Source: Chloroflexota bacterium
GTDB lineage: Bacteria > Chloroflexota > Limnocylindria > Limnocylindrales > CSP1-4
Direction of reading: 5' to 3'
NCBI GenBank assembly: GCA_021785115.1
Contig: JAJYGO010000077.1
Coordinates: forward strand, 1-41,318
Length of the DNA: 41,318 nt
Shown here: positions 7,942 through 16,284 of the stretch, one piece after another
Layout of the letters: each line of letters opens with the position of its first letter
Position numbering within the stretch: position 1 is the first letter of the stretch
Translations under genes and position numbers: made by a program
Notes under the pieces: model-generated
Database searches by the model: none
Seen by the model: the letters and a program-made list of their open reading frames with translations, nothing else
Told to the model about the DNA's origin: nothing

Positions 7942-7971
7942 GAACGCCGGCCCTCGGTGGGCCGGCGTTCG
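7941..7971 (+). terminator. Perfect 13-bp hairpin, attenuator- or terminator-like
   Basis: CGAACGCCGGCCC (7941-7953) pairs perfectly with GGGCCGGCGTTCG (7959-7971) around a TCGGT loop. Only a weak T content (TGCGTCC) follows, as is common for intrinsic terminators in very GC-rich genomes. It lies 20 nt after the leader-peptide stop and 170 nt before smpB. Confidence 0.6.
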
Positions 7972-8140
7972 TGCGTCCGGGGGCCCTGCTCGCGTATCCT
8001 CATCGCTCGCCACGGCAGCGGGCCCTCCCGTGCACGACGTGGCACCGCATGCCGTCGACCGGCCCGGCCCGGCCCACGCACCCGCCGCGACCAGCCCGCC
8101 GATCGAGCAGGGCCGGCGCACCGGCCCGAAGGATCGTCAG

Positions 8141-8605
8141 ATGTCCGAGCACACGGTCACCGTCAACCGCAAGGCGCGTCACGAGTACTCCATCGAGGAG
8201 ACCGTCGAGGCGGGGATCGTGCTGACCGGCACCGAGATCAAGAGCGTCAGGGCGGGGAAGGTCAACCTGCAGGACGCGTATGCCCGGATCGAGCGGGGCG
8301 AGGCGTGGCTGATCGGGGCCCACATCGCGCCGTACGAGGCCGGCAACCGCTACAACCACGAGGCGCGGCGCACCCGCAAGCTCCTCCTGCACCGTGACGA
8401 GATCCACGAGCTCCTGGGGCGCACGACCCGGAAGGGGCTGACCCTGGTGCCGCTCCGCCTCTACATCACCGACCACGGACTCGCGAAGCTCGAGCTGGGC
8501 CTGGCCCGCGGCAAGCAGCAGCACGACCGGCGGCGCGAGATCGCCGCGCGGGACGCGCGCCGGGAGCTCGACCGGGAGCTGGCCGACGCCGATCGCGGCC
8601 GGTAG
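8141..8605 (+). CDS. smpB: tmRNA-binding protein SmpB
   Basis: A 154-residue SmpB. The OB-fold core is visible: NRKARHEYSIEETVEAGIVL, TGTEIKSVRAGKVNLQDAYA, and HIAPYEAGNRYNHEARRTRK, followed by the family C-terminal helix and basic tail (KLELGLARGKQQHDRR). SmpB binds the tRNA-like domain of tmRNA and carries it to ribosomes stalled without a stop codon. ATG 8141 is used because AAGGA stands about 7 nt upstream and the extra upstream in-frame residues are not SmpB-like. Its RNA partner is encoded 134 bp downstream, so both arms of trans-translation sit together. Confidence 0.96.
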   Translation: MSEHTVTVNRKARHEYSIEETVEAGIVLTGTEIKSVRAGKVNLQDAYARIERGEAWLIGAHIAPYEAGNRYNHEARRTRKLLLHRDEIHELLGRTTRKGLTLVPLRLYITDHGLAKLELGLARGKQQHDRRREIAARDARRELDRELADADRGR

Positions 8606-8684
8606 GCGCCCCCGGACGGCCCTTCGCGGGACCCCGCACGGGCACAGCGCCAGGCGCCGGCACCGCGATCGCGGGGGTCGGGTC

Positions 8685-8713
8685 TTGGCGCAGGCGGCGT
8701 GAGCCGGTAGAAT
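8685..8713 (+). promoter_or_regulatory. tmRNA promoter
   Basis: TTGGCG (8685-8690) and TAGAAT (8708-8713) with 17-bp spacing. Predicted +1 is near 8720, 20 nt before the mature tmRNA 5' end, leaving a leader for RNase P to remove. That leader holds a 6-bp stem with a GGAA loop (8721-8736). Confidence 0.65.
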
Positions 8714-8739
8714 CAGGTTTCCGAACGGAAGTTCGGTAT

Positions 8740-9109
8740 GGGGATGCGTGGTTTCGACAGGGCCCGAACCCCAGGGAACGCGAGCCGAGGTGCCGTCTGG
8801 CCTCGTTAAACAGGCGGCAAACGAAGTAACTGGCAACCGCCAGCCTGCTCTCGCCCTCGCCGCTTAGGCGGTAAGGTGAGCGTGGAAGCAGCCTCCTCCC
8901 CGTGGGCTGTGGAAGCGTCATTCAGCGGGGATGCGGCTCCGGGGAGCGTCGCGTAGCCGGAGAGCAAGCCCGAAAGGGGACGCGACTGGACCGGACGGCA
9001 CGTTGCCGATGGCGGGCCGGACGGTCGACGACAACGCATCGGACACGCTCGTAGTGGTCCCTGGACGACGGTTCTGGACGGGGAGTTCGACCCTCCCCCA
9101 TCTCCACCA
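8740..9109 (+). ncRNA. ssrA: tmRNA (transfer-messenger RNA)
   Basis: A 370-nt one-piece tmRNA. The 5' end GGGGATG (8740-8746) pairs with CATCTCC (9099-9105), followed by ACCA, giving the alanyl tRNA-like acceptor stem. The next bases carry the conserved tmRNA opening (GCGTGGTTTCGACAGG). The T arm GGGAG-TTCGACC-CTCCC is at about 9081-9095. The tag reading frame resumes at GCA 8817 and runs to TAG 8865-8867, encoding ANEVTGNRQPALALAA; the ALAA end matches the degradation signal seen by ClpXP-type proteases. It works with SmpB, encoded just upstream, to rescue ribosomes from broken mRNAs and tag the products. Confidence 0.95.
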
Positions 9110-9346
9110 GCACTCATCGCGACGACGCCGGTTCCGGGGCGAGGCTCCGGGTCCGGCGTCACGCATGTCCGGCCCCGGTCGCCGGACACCGCGCACGCTG
9201 CTTCGCCCCATTGATTCGCGCCCGTCGCGGCCCCAGACTGGTTCGCAACGGGCCGGCAAGCGTCCGCCTGCGCGGATGGTTCGCAGGGCTGCCTCGAGGT
9301 GGGCGCCGGCCGTGGCTCGCGTCCCGAATCACCGGAGGTTGACCCC

Positions 9347-10465
9347 GTGGGTCGAGTCGTCCCCCGCACCAGGCTGCTGCGCCTGGGCGCGGCCCTCGCG
9401 CTCCTCGCCGCGCTCCTCACGCCGGCCGCCCAGTCGGCAGTGGCCAACGCCGCCAGCGCCGGCACGCTCCCGCAGCACGTCTTCGTGATCATGCTCGAGA
9501 ACCACTCGAAGTCCAGCGTGCTCGGCGACCCGAACGCTCCGTACATCAACGCCCTGGCGAAGGAGTACGCCGTGGCGGAGAACTACTACGGCGTGACCCA
9601 CCCCAGCGAGCCCAACTACGTTGCGGCCATCAGCGGCAGCAACTGGTTCATGAACGACGACAACCCGGCCAATCGGTATGACCACACCAACCTGGTGGAC
9701 CAGCTCGAGGCGCATCACCTGACCTGGACCGCCTACATGCAGGCCATGCCGTCGGCCGGCTTCCTCGGCGATTCCGCCAACGGCGGCCTCTACGCCAGCA
9801 AGCACGACCCATTCGTGCTCTTCAATGACATCCGCAGCAACCCGAAGCGCCTGGCCAACATCAAGCCGTACACGAGCTTCGCCTCCGACCTGGCGCACGG
9901 CCGCGTCGCCAACTTCGTCTGGATCACCCCCGACCAGTGCAGCGACATGCACGGCGGGGTCTACTCGGCGGTGGCCGGATTCCCGGAGGCGCCCTGCCCC
10001 TACGGCAACACCAACGACGACGCGAACGACGCTGCGCTCAAGCAGAAGGCCGACGCGTTCGTCAGGACCACCGTCCAGGCGATCATCCACTCGAGCGCGT
10101 GGGGCCAGAACAGCGCCATCTTCATCGTCACGGACGAGAACGACTACACGGGCGACACGGCGACCGACGGCTGGGCGTCTGCGGCCGGCTGCTGCAACTC
10201 GCCGATTCTCCCGCCCGGATACCAGTTCCTGAAGTCCGACGGCGTCACGCCGGACGGCAACACCTGGGCCGGCGGGACGTACGGCGGCGGACTGATCCCG
10301 GCCGTGGTGGTGACCACGCACGGCAAGCGCCACTTCCAGGGCTACCAGGCGTTCAACCACTACTCGCTGCTCAAGACGGTCGAGCAGATCTGGAGCCTGG
10401 GCTACCTGGGGAACGCCTCGGACGACGTGCAGGTCCACTCGCTGCTGGGGTACCTGCGTCCCTGA
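9347..10465 (+). CDS. Secreted phosphoesterase-family protein (acid phosphatase/phospholipase C-like)
   Basis: A 372-residue protein with a signal peptide: basic start RVVPRTRLLR, a hydrophobic core (about residues 11-25) and likely cleavage after the ANA region near residue 35. The mature part matches the phosphoesterase family PF04185, with the opening strand HVFVIMLENHS, where the Glu-Asn pair binds the catalytic metal, then HPSEPNYVAAISG, the strand FVWITPDQCSDMH and FIVTDENDYTGD. The family splits phosphomonoesters or phospholipids outside the cell. Cysteine pairs (CSDMH, PCPYG, GCC) may be disulfides. GTG 9347 is chosen because GGAGG stands 8 nt before it. It faces the VanW gene tail to tail across a 12-bp hairpin. 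Confidence 0.83.
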   Translation: MGRVVPRTRLLRLGAALALLAALLTPAAQSAVANAASAGTLPQHVFVIMLENHSKSSVLGDPNAPYINALAKEYAVAENYYGVTHPSEPNYVAAISGSNWFMNDDNPANRYDHTNLVDQLEAHHLTWTAYMQAMPSAGFLGDSANGGLYASKHDPFVLFNDIRSNPKRLANIKPYTSFASDLAHGRVANFVWITPDQCSDMHGGVYSAVAGFPEAPCPYGNTNDDANDAALKQKADAFVRTTVQAIIHSSAWGQNSAIFIVTDENDYTGDTATDGWASAAGCCNSPILPPGYQFLKSDGVTPDGNTWAGGTYGGGLIPAVVVTTHGKRHFQGYQAFNHYSLLKTVEQIWSLGYLGNASDDVQVHSLLGYLRP

Positions 10466-10503
10466 CGTGCCGCGCGGCGGACATCCCGCCGCCCGTTGAA
10501 CCA

Positions 10504-10535
10504 GTCGAGCCGGGGGCCTGCGACCCCGGCTCGAC
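10504..10535. terminator. Bidirectional terminator hairpin between convergent genes
   Basis: GTCGAGCCGGGG (10504-10515) pairs perfectly with CCCCGGCTCGAC (10524-10535) around an 8-nt loop. It lies in the 100-bp gap between the phosphoesterase and the VanW gene, which are transcribed toward each other. Confidence 0.65.
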
Positions 10536-10565
10536 CGTCTGTCTCGTGGATCCCCGCGACCCGGG

Positions 10566-12449
10566 TCAGGGAGCGGCCGACGCTCCCGCCGACGGGCCGG
10601 CGGACGGAGACGGCAACGCCTTCACCCCGACCTGGATCAGCCCGTTCACCGTGGCGTAGTGCGAGTAGAACGTCTCCTGGTGGATGACCGCGCCGGAGGC
10701 ATCGGTGACCGTCCGGGTCACCCACGCGTCGAACCCGTTCGACGCGTACTCCACCTGGTTCGTCTGTCCGGGCTTCAGCGTGGTCACGTCCACGTACTTC
10801 GTGGTGGCGTACGAGTAGTTCTTGATGATCGGGGTCGACAGCGTGACGGTCCGGCCGGGGTTGACGCTGAAGAGCTGGAACGTGACGGTGCCCGGGCCGT
10901 TGATCGCGTGGATCAGCACGGGGTAGCTCGTGTCGTTGCGCCAGGTCATGTCCTGCTCCCACCCCGTGCCCAGGGCGACGGTGGCGTCGAGGCCGACCGG
11001 GTAGCGCGAGATGTAGTAGTAGTGGTTGGCGCGGTCCCCGATCTCGTAGCCGGCGCGCAGCGCGGCGTTGAACAGGGTGGTGGAGGTGCTGCAGATGCCG
11101 CCGGCGATCGCGCCCGTCTCCTCCGTGTGGCCGTCGATGATGGCGCCGCCCATGCCGTAGCCCTCGGCGAGGGTGGGCACCCCGACCACCTTCCAGAAGT
11201 CGAACCAGGCCCCGGGGGCGACCACGTAGCCGTCGATCTTCGCAGCCGGGATGCTGATGTTGCGACCCCAGTAGTTGGAGATGCCGGGCACGAAGTAGGT
11301 GGTCCAGCTTCCGACCATGGTCATCAGCGGCGCCGTCTGCTTCGCCTCGGCCGTGGTCAGTGCGGGGGCCACGCTGGACATCACCAGCTGCACCGTGGGC
11401 GGCGGGCCGCCCACGGGCTGCGCGGCGAGCGAGGTTCCGATCGCCCCGAGACTCGCCGCGACGTCCAGCTGGCTGCCGTCCCGGCCCGCGAGCACGCCGA
11501 CCACCGTGCCGTCTCCCAGCAGGTACGTGGCGTCCTTCGGCGCCTGGTTCACCTTCGGGGCGAGCTGGGCGAGCGCATCCCGCGCGGCGGCGGCCCCGAC
11601 GACGGGCACGTATCCCTGCGCCGTCGTGGTGAAGGCGATCCACGTCCGCAGCGTGGCGGGGTCGATGGTGGCCGAGAACTTCGGCTGCCCGGCGACGGTC
11701 AGGGTGAGCGGCTGGGCCGTCATCCGGTCGGCAGCCTGGATGGCGGCGGTGGCCTCCGCGGTGCTCACCGCCGGTGACGTCGCGAGGTCGGTCAGGTCGA
11801 CGACGGCCCGGGTGCCCGGTGCGGCCAGGGCCCGATCGGCGGCGGCGAAGGCCGCGGACTGGTCGATGGCGCTTCCGGCGGCCGCGCCGGTGACGACGAA
11901 GGTTCCGTCCGGCCCGAGCGTCGCCGACGCGTCGATCGCCGCCACGTTGCGGATGCCGGCGGCCTGCGCGATCGCGGCCTCGAGCGCGGGACGGCTGTAC
12001 GTCATCCGAGCGCCGACGGTCTCCCCGCGGACCAGCGCGCGCACGTCCTCCGCAAGGTTCGTGGCCTGGTCGGCACCGTGGCCGACGGAGAACGCCGCGC
12101 CGAGCAGGGCCGGGTAGTCGTAGGAACGGCCGAGCTGCGCGAAGGGCACCTGGATGTCGCCTGCAGGTGCCCGAAGCACGAGGACGCCGTCCGTGGCGCT
12201 GGGAAGCCGCGCCCGAAGCGTCGCCTCGGCGGCCGCGCGGTCGAGCCCGCCGATCGGCACACCGCCGACGGTGACGCCCGGGACCGCCCGGCCCGCGAAC
12301 GCCTGCTGGTACCCGACCGCGAACCCGGCGAGGATCGCGACCGCGAGCAGCAGCGTCACCGCGAAGGCCGCCACCGCACGCGGCCACGACGCGGGCTCGT
12401 GCAGCTCGATGCCCGCCGGCAGGTCGACGCCGGCAGTTTCGGCAGTCAT
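10566..12449 (-). CDS. VanW-family protein with peptidoglycan-binding-like domains
   Basis: A membrane-anchored extracellular protein of 627 residues. After a short cytoplasmic start it has one transmembrane helix (about 25-48), two long repeats of the peptidoglycan-binding type that precede VanW domains (about 55-190 and 210-370), then the VanW domain (about 400-560). VanW motifs seen are the NYWGRNISIPAAKIDG region, GGGICSTSTTLFNAALRAG-like residues and the RYPVGLDATV strand. The C-terminus is Ser/Pro/Ala-rich. VanW proteins occur beside some glycopeptide-resistance genes, but the domain is widespread in Gram-positive-type and Chloroflexota cell envelopes and its function is not known. The ATG at 12449 is chosen because AGGA stands about 10 nt before it; ATG 12458 would leave only 1-2 nt. 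Confidence 0.85.
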   Translation of the reverse strand: MTAETAGVDLPAGIELHEPASWPRAVAAFAVTLLLAVAILAGFAVGYQQAFAGRAVPGVTVGGVPIGGLDRAAAEATLRARLPSATDGVLVLRAPAGDIQVPFAQLGRSYDYPALLGAAFSVGHGADQATNLAEDVRALVRGETVGARMTYSRPALEAAIAQAAGIRNVAAIDASATLGPDGTFVVTGAAAGSAIDQSAAFAAADRALAAPGTRAVVDLTDLATSPAVSTAEATAAIQAADRMTAQPLTLTVAGQPKFSATIDPATLRTWIAFTTTAQGYVPVVGAAAARDALAQLAPKVNQAPKDATYLLGDGTVVGVLAGRDGSQLDVAASLGAIGTSLAAQPVGGPPPTVQLVMSSVAPALTTAEAKQTAPLMTMVGSWTTYFVPGISNYWGRNISIPAAKIDGYVVAPGAWFDFWKVVGVPTLAEGYGMGGAIIDGHTEETGAIAGGICSTSTTLFNAALRAGYEIGDRANHYYYISRYPVGLDATVALGTGWEQDMTWRNDTSYPVLIHAINGPGTVTFQLFSVNPGRTVTLSTPIIKNYSYATTKYVDVTTLKPGQTNQVEYASNGFDAWVTRTVTDASGAVIHQETFYSHYATVNGLIQVGVKALPSPSAGPSAGASAAP

Positions 12450-12600
12450 CGTGCGCATATCCTAACCGGACGATGCACAAACCGATGCCGGGACTTTCGG
12501 CCCACGGCCGACTGGGTCGCGGGCGCCCTCGGTCCCGGCGTCGGCGGCGGGCCTCCAGCCGCCGGACGGCCACCGTCCCGACCGGGAACGGGCGGGGGCG

Positions 12601-13680
12601 CTAGTCCTCCTGGCGGATGATCACCACGCGCCGGTTGGGCTCCTCGCCGATCGACTGCGTGGCCACGCCCGGCCGGTCACGCAGCGCCAGGTGCACCCAG
12701 CGCCGCTCGAGCGCGGGCATCGGCTCGAGCTGGAGCATGCGCCCGGTCTCCTCGACGTGGTCGGCGGCGCGCTGTGCGATCTCGCGCAGCTGCCGTTCGC
12801 GCCGCCCACGATAGTCCTCCACGTCGACCAGCACGCGCGTCCACTCGCCCATCCGCCGCGAGAGGAGCAGGTTGACCAGGTGCTGCAGCGCCGAGAGCCG
12901 CTCGCCCTTGCGCCCGATCAGCGCACCGAGCGCCTCCTTCTCGGCGCCCTCGCCGGTCACGTCGAGCTTCGAGGTCTCGCCCGTGTGCACGGTCACGCGC
13001 ACGTCGTAGCCGAGGTGACCGAGGATGGTCTGCAGGATCTCGCGGCCCGCCTCGAGCGCCTCGGGGCTGGCTTCCGCGGCCTGGACCTCCTCGCGCTCGG
13101 TGCTCACCGAGCGCGCCGCGGCGACCTCCGCCCGCTCGCCCTCCGAGAGGCTGACTGCGCCGCGCTGCTCCCGGGGTCCGCGACGAGGCGCGCCCCGGTC
13201 GCCGTGCCGCTCGAACCGTCCGCCGCGCTCCGTCCGGGCGGGTCGCTCGTGGTGCTCACCTCCGGCCGGTCGCTCCGCGCGCTCGGCCGTCTCGGTCCGC
13301 TCCGGACCGGCCGGCTGCCAGTCCCGGGGCCCTCGCGGCGCGCCCTCCCGGGCAGGAACCCGGCGGCCCCGTTCGCGGTCGCCGGCCCCGCCCCGCTCGA
13401 ACGCACCTCGGCCACGGTCCTCCCGCGGCGGGCGTTCCGGGAGCGGCGGCAGCGGCTGGGATTCCGCCGCGGCACGGCGGGGCGCTGCTCCGCCGAGCGC
13501 GGATCGCGGCGCGGCGATGACCCGCGCGGGCTCGGCGCCCATGCCGAGCACGCCCCGGCTCCCGGGGGTCAGGATCTCGAAGTCCAGGTCATCCAGGCCG
13601 CTCACGCCGAAGGCCTCGCGCGCCTGGCGGAGTGCCTCCTCGACGGTCCGGCCGGTGAACTCCTGGTACTCGCTGCTCAT
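12601..13680 (-). CDS. khpB: RNA-binding protein Jag/KhpB (SpoIIIJ-associated)
   Basis: A 359-residue Jag protein. Order: Jag-N domain (1-55, with EYQEFTGRTVEEALRQA), a long Arg/Glu/Pro-rich disordered linker (about 58-200), a KH domain (about 210-285, containing the GALIGRKGERLSALQ GxxG loop) and an R3H domain (about 290-359, with ERRWVHLALRDRPGVATQS, where the R...H pair is the R3H signature). KhpB with KhpA binds RNA and affects cell shape and division. The linker is much longer and more charged than in Bacillus. Its ATG overlaps the yidC stop (ATGA) and GGGAGG stands upstream, so it is the last gene of the rpmH operon, in the usual place after yidC. Confidence 0.93.
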   Translation of the reverse strand: MSSEYQEFTGRTVEEALRQAREAFGVSGLDDLDFEILTPGSRGVLGMGAEPARVIAAPRSALGGAAPRRAAAESQPLPPLPERPPREDRGRGAFERGGAGDRERGRRVPAREGAPRGPRDWQPAGPERTETAERAERPAGGEHHERPARTERGGRFERHGDRGAPRRGPREQRGAVSLSEGERAEVAAARSVSTEREEVQAAEASPEALEAGREILQTILGHLGYDVRVTVHTGETSKLDVTGEGAEKEALGALIGRKGERLSALQHLVNLLLSRRMGEWTRVLVDVEDYRGRRERQLREIAQRAADHVEETGRMLQLEPMPALERRWVHLALRDRPGVATQSIGEEPNRRVVIIRQED

Positions 13681-14939
13681 CGACGCCTCCCTCGCCGGCT
13701 CGTCCGGGCCCGTTCCCTGTTCGGCCGCACCGTGCCGGCCGCGCTGTCCCTGGGCAGGCGACGCGGACCCGCCTGATCACCCGCTCCGGGCGTCGGCAGC
13801 TTCGGCGGCGGCGGCGCGAACCTCGGGGTGTGTCCGACGGCGAACGACGGTGTCCATCCGAACAAGGGGAACAGTGATCCCCAACCGGCGATCAGATACT
13901 GCTGCACGATCGAGAAGACCGTGGTGACGATCCAGTAGATGAAGAGCCCGGCCGGCAGGAACGAGCCGTACACGAGCGAGAGGAGCGGCAGCAGCAGGAA
14001 CGCCCGCTGCTGCGCCTGGGCCTGCGGGTCGCTGGAGCTCGGCATCATCATCCGCGTCTGAAGCAACTGGAACAGCGCGGAGACCAAGGCGAGCAGGCTG
14101 AACCCGAAGTTGATCACCGGGATCCTGAAGAGGATCTCCGGTGTGCTCGCATCGAGGCCGCCCAGCCACCAGATGTGCGGCTGGATGCAGGGGGCGCCCG
14201 TCGCCGCCCCGGCCTGGCACGTGACGTGCAGCACCTCGACCCCGAACACCTGCAGCATCGAGCTGATGTTCGGCGCCGTCAGCCCCGACGAGAAGACGGA
14301 GTACATGGGGAACAGGAGCACCATGGTGAGCATGGTGGGCAGGCACCCGGAGGCGGGGTTCACGCCGCGCTCCCGGTAGAGCCGCATCTGCTCCTCGCTC
14401 ACCTTCTGGCGGTCGCCCTTGTACTTCGAGGCGATCGCCTTCAGCTCCGGCTGCAGCATCTGCATCCGGCGCTGCGAGACGATCTGGGCTCGGTAGACCG
14501 GGACGAGCAGGAGCCGGATCAGGAGCGTGACGAGGATGATCGCGATGCCGATGTCGCCGACGATGTTGTAGAAGAAGATCAGGACCAGGAAGATCGCCTG
14601 GAAGATGGGGGTGAAGGCCCACGCGATCAGGCTGAACGGGTCGGCGCCGTTCGGCTGGGCCGGGCAGAGATTGGGGTGCCGCGTGGGCGCCGGCGTCTGG
14701 CCGGGCTTGAGGCTGGGTGCCGGCGTGGCCGCCGGGTTGGGGCACGGCGGCAGGGACGCGGTCACCGCCCCGGTCAGCGGAGACGCGCTCGGCCCGGTGG
14801 CCGATGCGCCCGATGCAATCGGCGCGGGCGAGGCGCCGGGGGTGGGCGACGCGGCCAGCGCGATCGGGATGATCGCGAAGTACGCGGCGAGCGCGAGCGC
14901 CGCCGCCATCGGCAGCACGCGGAGTCGGCGGGTGATCAC
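13677..14939 (-). CDS. yidC: Membrane protein insertase YidC/Oxa1
   Basis: A 420-residue insertase. A cleavable-type signal segment (about 8-32, AAALALAAYFAIIPIALA) is followed by a Pro/Ser/Ala-rich extracellular stretch with two cysteines (about 33-95), then the Oxa1 core. The core has helices near 105-130 and 130-150, the cytoplasmic hairpin (RAQIVSQRRMQMLQPELKAI), and helices near 200, 265 and 315-345. The conserved Arg of the hydrophilic groove falls in LLIRLLLVPVYR. A Cys-containing extracellular loop (CQAGAATGAPC) is unusual. The C-terminus is basic and ribosome-binding-like. Start is GTG 14939, because the upstream in-frame extension overlaps yidD and is not YidC-like. The length is nearer to actinobacterial YidC than to the ~260-residue SpoIIIJ. 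Confidence 0.94.
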   Translation of the reverse strand: MITRRLRVLPMAAALALAAYFAIIPIALAASPTPGASPAPIASGASATGPSASPLTGAVTASLPPCPNPAATPAPSLKPGQTPAPTRHPNLCPAQPNGADPFSLIAWAFTPIFQAIFLVLIFFYNIVGDIGIAIILVTLLIRLLLVPVYRAQIVSQRRMQMLQPELKAIASKYKGDRQKVSEEQMRLYRERGVNPASGCLPTMLTMVLLFPMYSVFSSGLTAPNISSMLQVFGVEVLHVTCQAGAATGAPCIQPHIWWLGGLDASTPEILFRIPVINFGFSLLALVSALFQLLQTRMMMPSSSDPQAQAQQRAFLLLPLLSLVYGSFLPAGLFIYWIVTTVFSIVQQYLIAGWGSLFPLFGWTPSFAVGHTPRFAPPPPKLPTPGAGDQAGPRRLPRDSAAGTVRPNRERARTSRRGRRR

Positions 14940-14967
14940 CTTCGTGGGCTGCTCCCTTTCCTCGGCG

Positions 14968-15174
14968 CTACGGCACGGGGTCATAGCCGCCCGGGTGCCA
15001 CGGGTGGCACCGGGCGATCCGCCGCGCGCCCATCCAGCTGCCGCGCAGCAGGCCGTACTTCGCAATGGCCTGCTCCGTGTAACGGGAGCAGGTCGGCTCG
15101 TAGCGGCACGACGCAGGGAGCCAGGCGAACAGGACGCGGTACAGCCGGATCGCGCCGATCCCCAGCATCCTCAC
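14968..15174 (-). CDS. yidD: YidD membrane protein insertion efficiency factor
   Basis: A 68-residue YidD. The motif [15 protein letters not shown] and the end [13 protein letters not shown] are diagnostic. Three conserved cysteines (Cys23, Cys29 and Cys56) are visible. YidD is a small inner-leaflet-associated protein that helps YidC-dependent membrane insertion. It overlaps the end of rnpA by 4 nt (ATGA) and precedes yidC by 28 nt, as in most bacteria. Confidence 0.94.
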   Translation of the reverse strand: MRMLGIGAIRLYRVLFAWLPASCRYEPTCSRYTEQAIAKYGLLRGSWMGARRIARCHPWHPGGYDPVP

Positions 15175-15527
15175 GCGTCCCTTCCCTCCGGCCGAAGGAT
15201 CCCCGCCCGGCCGAACAGTCGAGCCACCACGTCCCGCAGCTCAGCGTAGCTCGCCGAGACGCTGCCGGAGCGGGCAACGATCAGCACGTCCCATCCCGGT
15301 GTCACGCGCGCGGCGAGCGAGCGCACGATCTCCCGCAGCCGTCGGCGGACGCGGTTGCGCACCACGGCGCCTCCCAGCCGGCGACCGGTCGAGAAGGCAT
15401 AGCGGGTTCGATCGAGACCGTTTCGCATCGTCCGCACCACGACGAGCGGATGGGCCCGGCTGGTCCCGTGGTGCTGGAGCGCGGCGAAGTCCGCCGGCCG
15501 GCGGAGCGTCTCCAGCGGGACCGCCAT
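15171..15527 (-). CDS. rnpA: Ribonuclease P protein component
   Basis: A 118-residue RnpA. The family RNR motif is seen in [15 protein letters not shown], preceded by the strand [12 protein letters not shown]. RnpA binds RNase P RNA and helps it cut tRNA precursors and the tmRNA precursor. The gene begins 15 nt after rpmH and overlaps yidD. The Phe in [11 protein letters not shown] matches the usual N-terminal PADF..V motif. No oddities. Confidence 0.94.
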   Translation of the reverse strand: MAVPLETLRRPADFAALQHHGTSRAHPLVVVRTMRNGLDRTRYAFSTGRRLGGAVVRNRVRRRLREIVRSLAARVTPGWDVLIVARSGSVSASYAELRDVVARLFGRAGILRPEGRDA

Positions 15528-15542
15528 GGCGATCCGGTCAGG

Positions 15543-15677
15543 TCAGACGGTCAGGCGATGCCGGCCCCGTGCCCGCCGAGCGGCGAGCACGCGCCGCCCC
15601 CCGCGCGTCTTCATGCGCGCGCGGAAGCCGTGCTCCTTGGCGCGGTGTCGCTTCTTGGGCTGGTACGTCTGCTTCAT
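15543..15677 (-). CDS. rpmH: Ribosomal protein L34
   Basis: A 44-residue L34: [20 protein letters not shown], then [21 protein letters not shown] 15677 is the L34 start; the open frame further upstream encodes nothing L34-like. It is the first gene of the rpmH-rnpA-yidD-yidC-jag unit, driven from the near-consensus promoter at 15811-15840, leaving a leader of roughly 127 nt. Confidence 0.97.
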   Translation of the reverse strand: MKQTYQPKKRHRAKEHGFRARMKTRGGRRVLAARRARGRHRLTV

Positions 15678-15810
15678 CGGGCGCCACGGCTCCTTGGCAG
15701 GGACGACGTTCGAGCGGCGGCAGCAGGGCCGGATGGGGCCCACCTGCCCTGGGTGGATACGACACGACGCGCCGGCGCCCACGGCGCAGCGACGCGTCTC
15801 GTGCCGGGGG

Positions 15811-15840
15811 ATTATATGGACCCGCCGGAACGGGTGTCAA
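15811..15840 (-). promoter_or_regulatory. Near-consensus promoter of the rpmH operon
   Basis: On the minus strand TTGACA (15840-15835) and TATAAT (15816-15811) are both perfect sigma-70 hexamers, with 18-bp spacing. It is the strongest promoter in the window, which fits ribosomal protein and RNase P expression. Confidence 0.85.
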
Positions 15841-15888
15841 ACCGGTCGGACGTGTCCGGACGTGCCGACGAGCGTGAGGGGATGACGG

Positions 15889-16260
15889 GTGGGCGAGACG
15901 ATCCAGCGCGATTTCCGGCCGTCCGGCAGCGCGACCATCGAGGACTTCGAGCGGCTGGACATCCGCGTCGGACGGATCCTCTCGGCGGAGACGTTCCCCG
16001 AGGCACGGCGCCCCGCCTATCGCCTGCGGATCGACTTCGGCCCCGGCGGGATCCGCGGCTCGTCCGCCCAGCTGCCCGGGACGTACCCGGACCCGGCCGT
16101 GCTGGTGGGTCGACTCGTGGTCGCGGTCGTCAACTTCCCGCCGCGCCGGGTGGCGGGTTTCCGAAGCGAGGTGCTCGTCCTGGGGGCGCTTCCGGACGAC
16201 GGGCGGATCCCCCTCCTCTCGGTGGACGAGGGGGCATCTCCGGGCGATCCGATCGGTTGA
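15889..16260 (+). CDS. csaA: CsaA-like tRNA-binding-domain protein
   Basis: A 123-residue protein made of one tRNA-binding OB-fold domain of the CsaA type. Visible features are IEDFERLDIRVGRIL, YRLRIDFGPGGIRGSSAQL, VAVVNFPPRRVAGFRSEVLVLG and the C-terminal LLSVDEGASPGDPIG. CsaA has been described as a chaperone-like export factor, and related domains bind the tRNA elbow. GTG 15889 is used, close to the length of other family members (about 110-125). It diverges from the rpmH operon and precedes dnaA by 241 bp; its presence between rpmH and dnaA is not the usual arrangement. Confidence 0.85.
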   Translation: MGETIQRDFRPSGSATIEDFERLDIRVGRILSAETFPEARRPAYRLRIDFGPGGIRGSSAQLPGTYPDPAVLVGRLVVAVVNFPPRRVAGFRSEVLVLGALPDDGRIPLLSVDEGASPGDPIG

Positions 16261-16284
16261 CCCGGGCGCCCGACCGGGGAGGAT

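Noticed and set aside
9110..9346. A gene or RNA in the 237-bp gap after tmRNA.
   Set aside because: No frame with a ribosome site or recognisable RNA is seen; only short GC-rich inverted repeats occur.
10566..12449. Vancomycin-resistance gene.
   Set aside because: VanW domains are widespread and no vanHAX-type genes are nearby.
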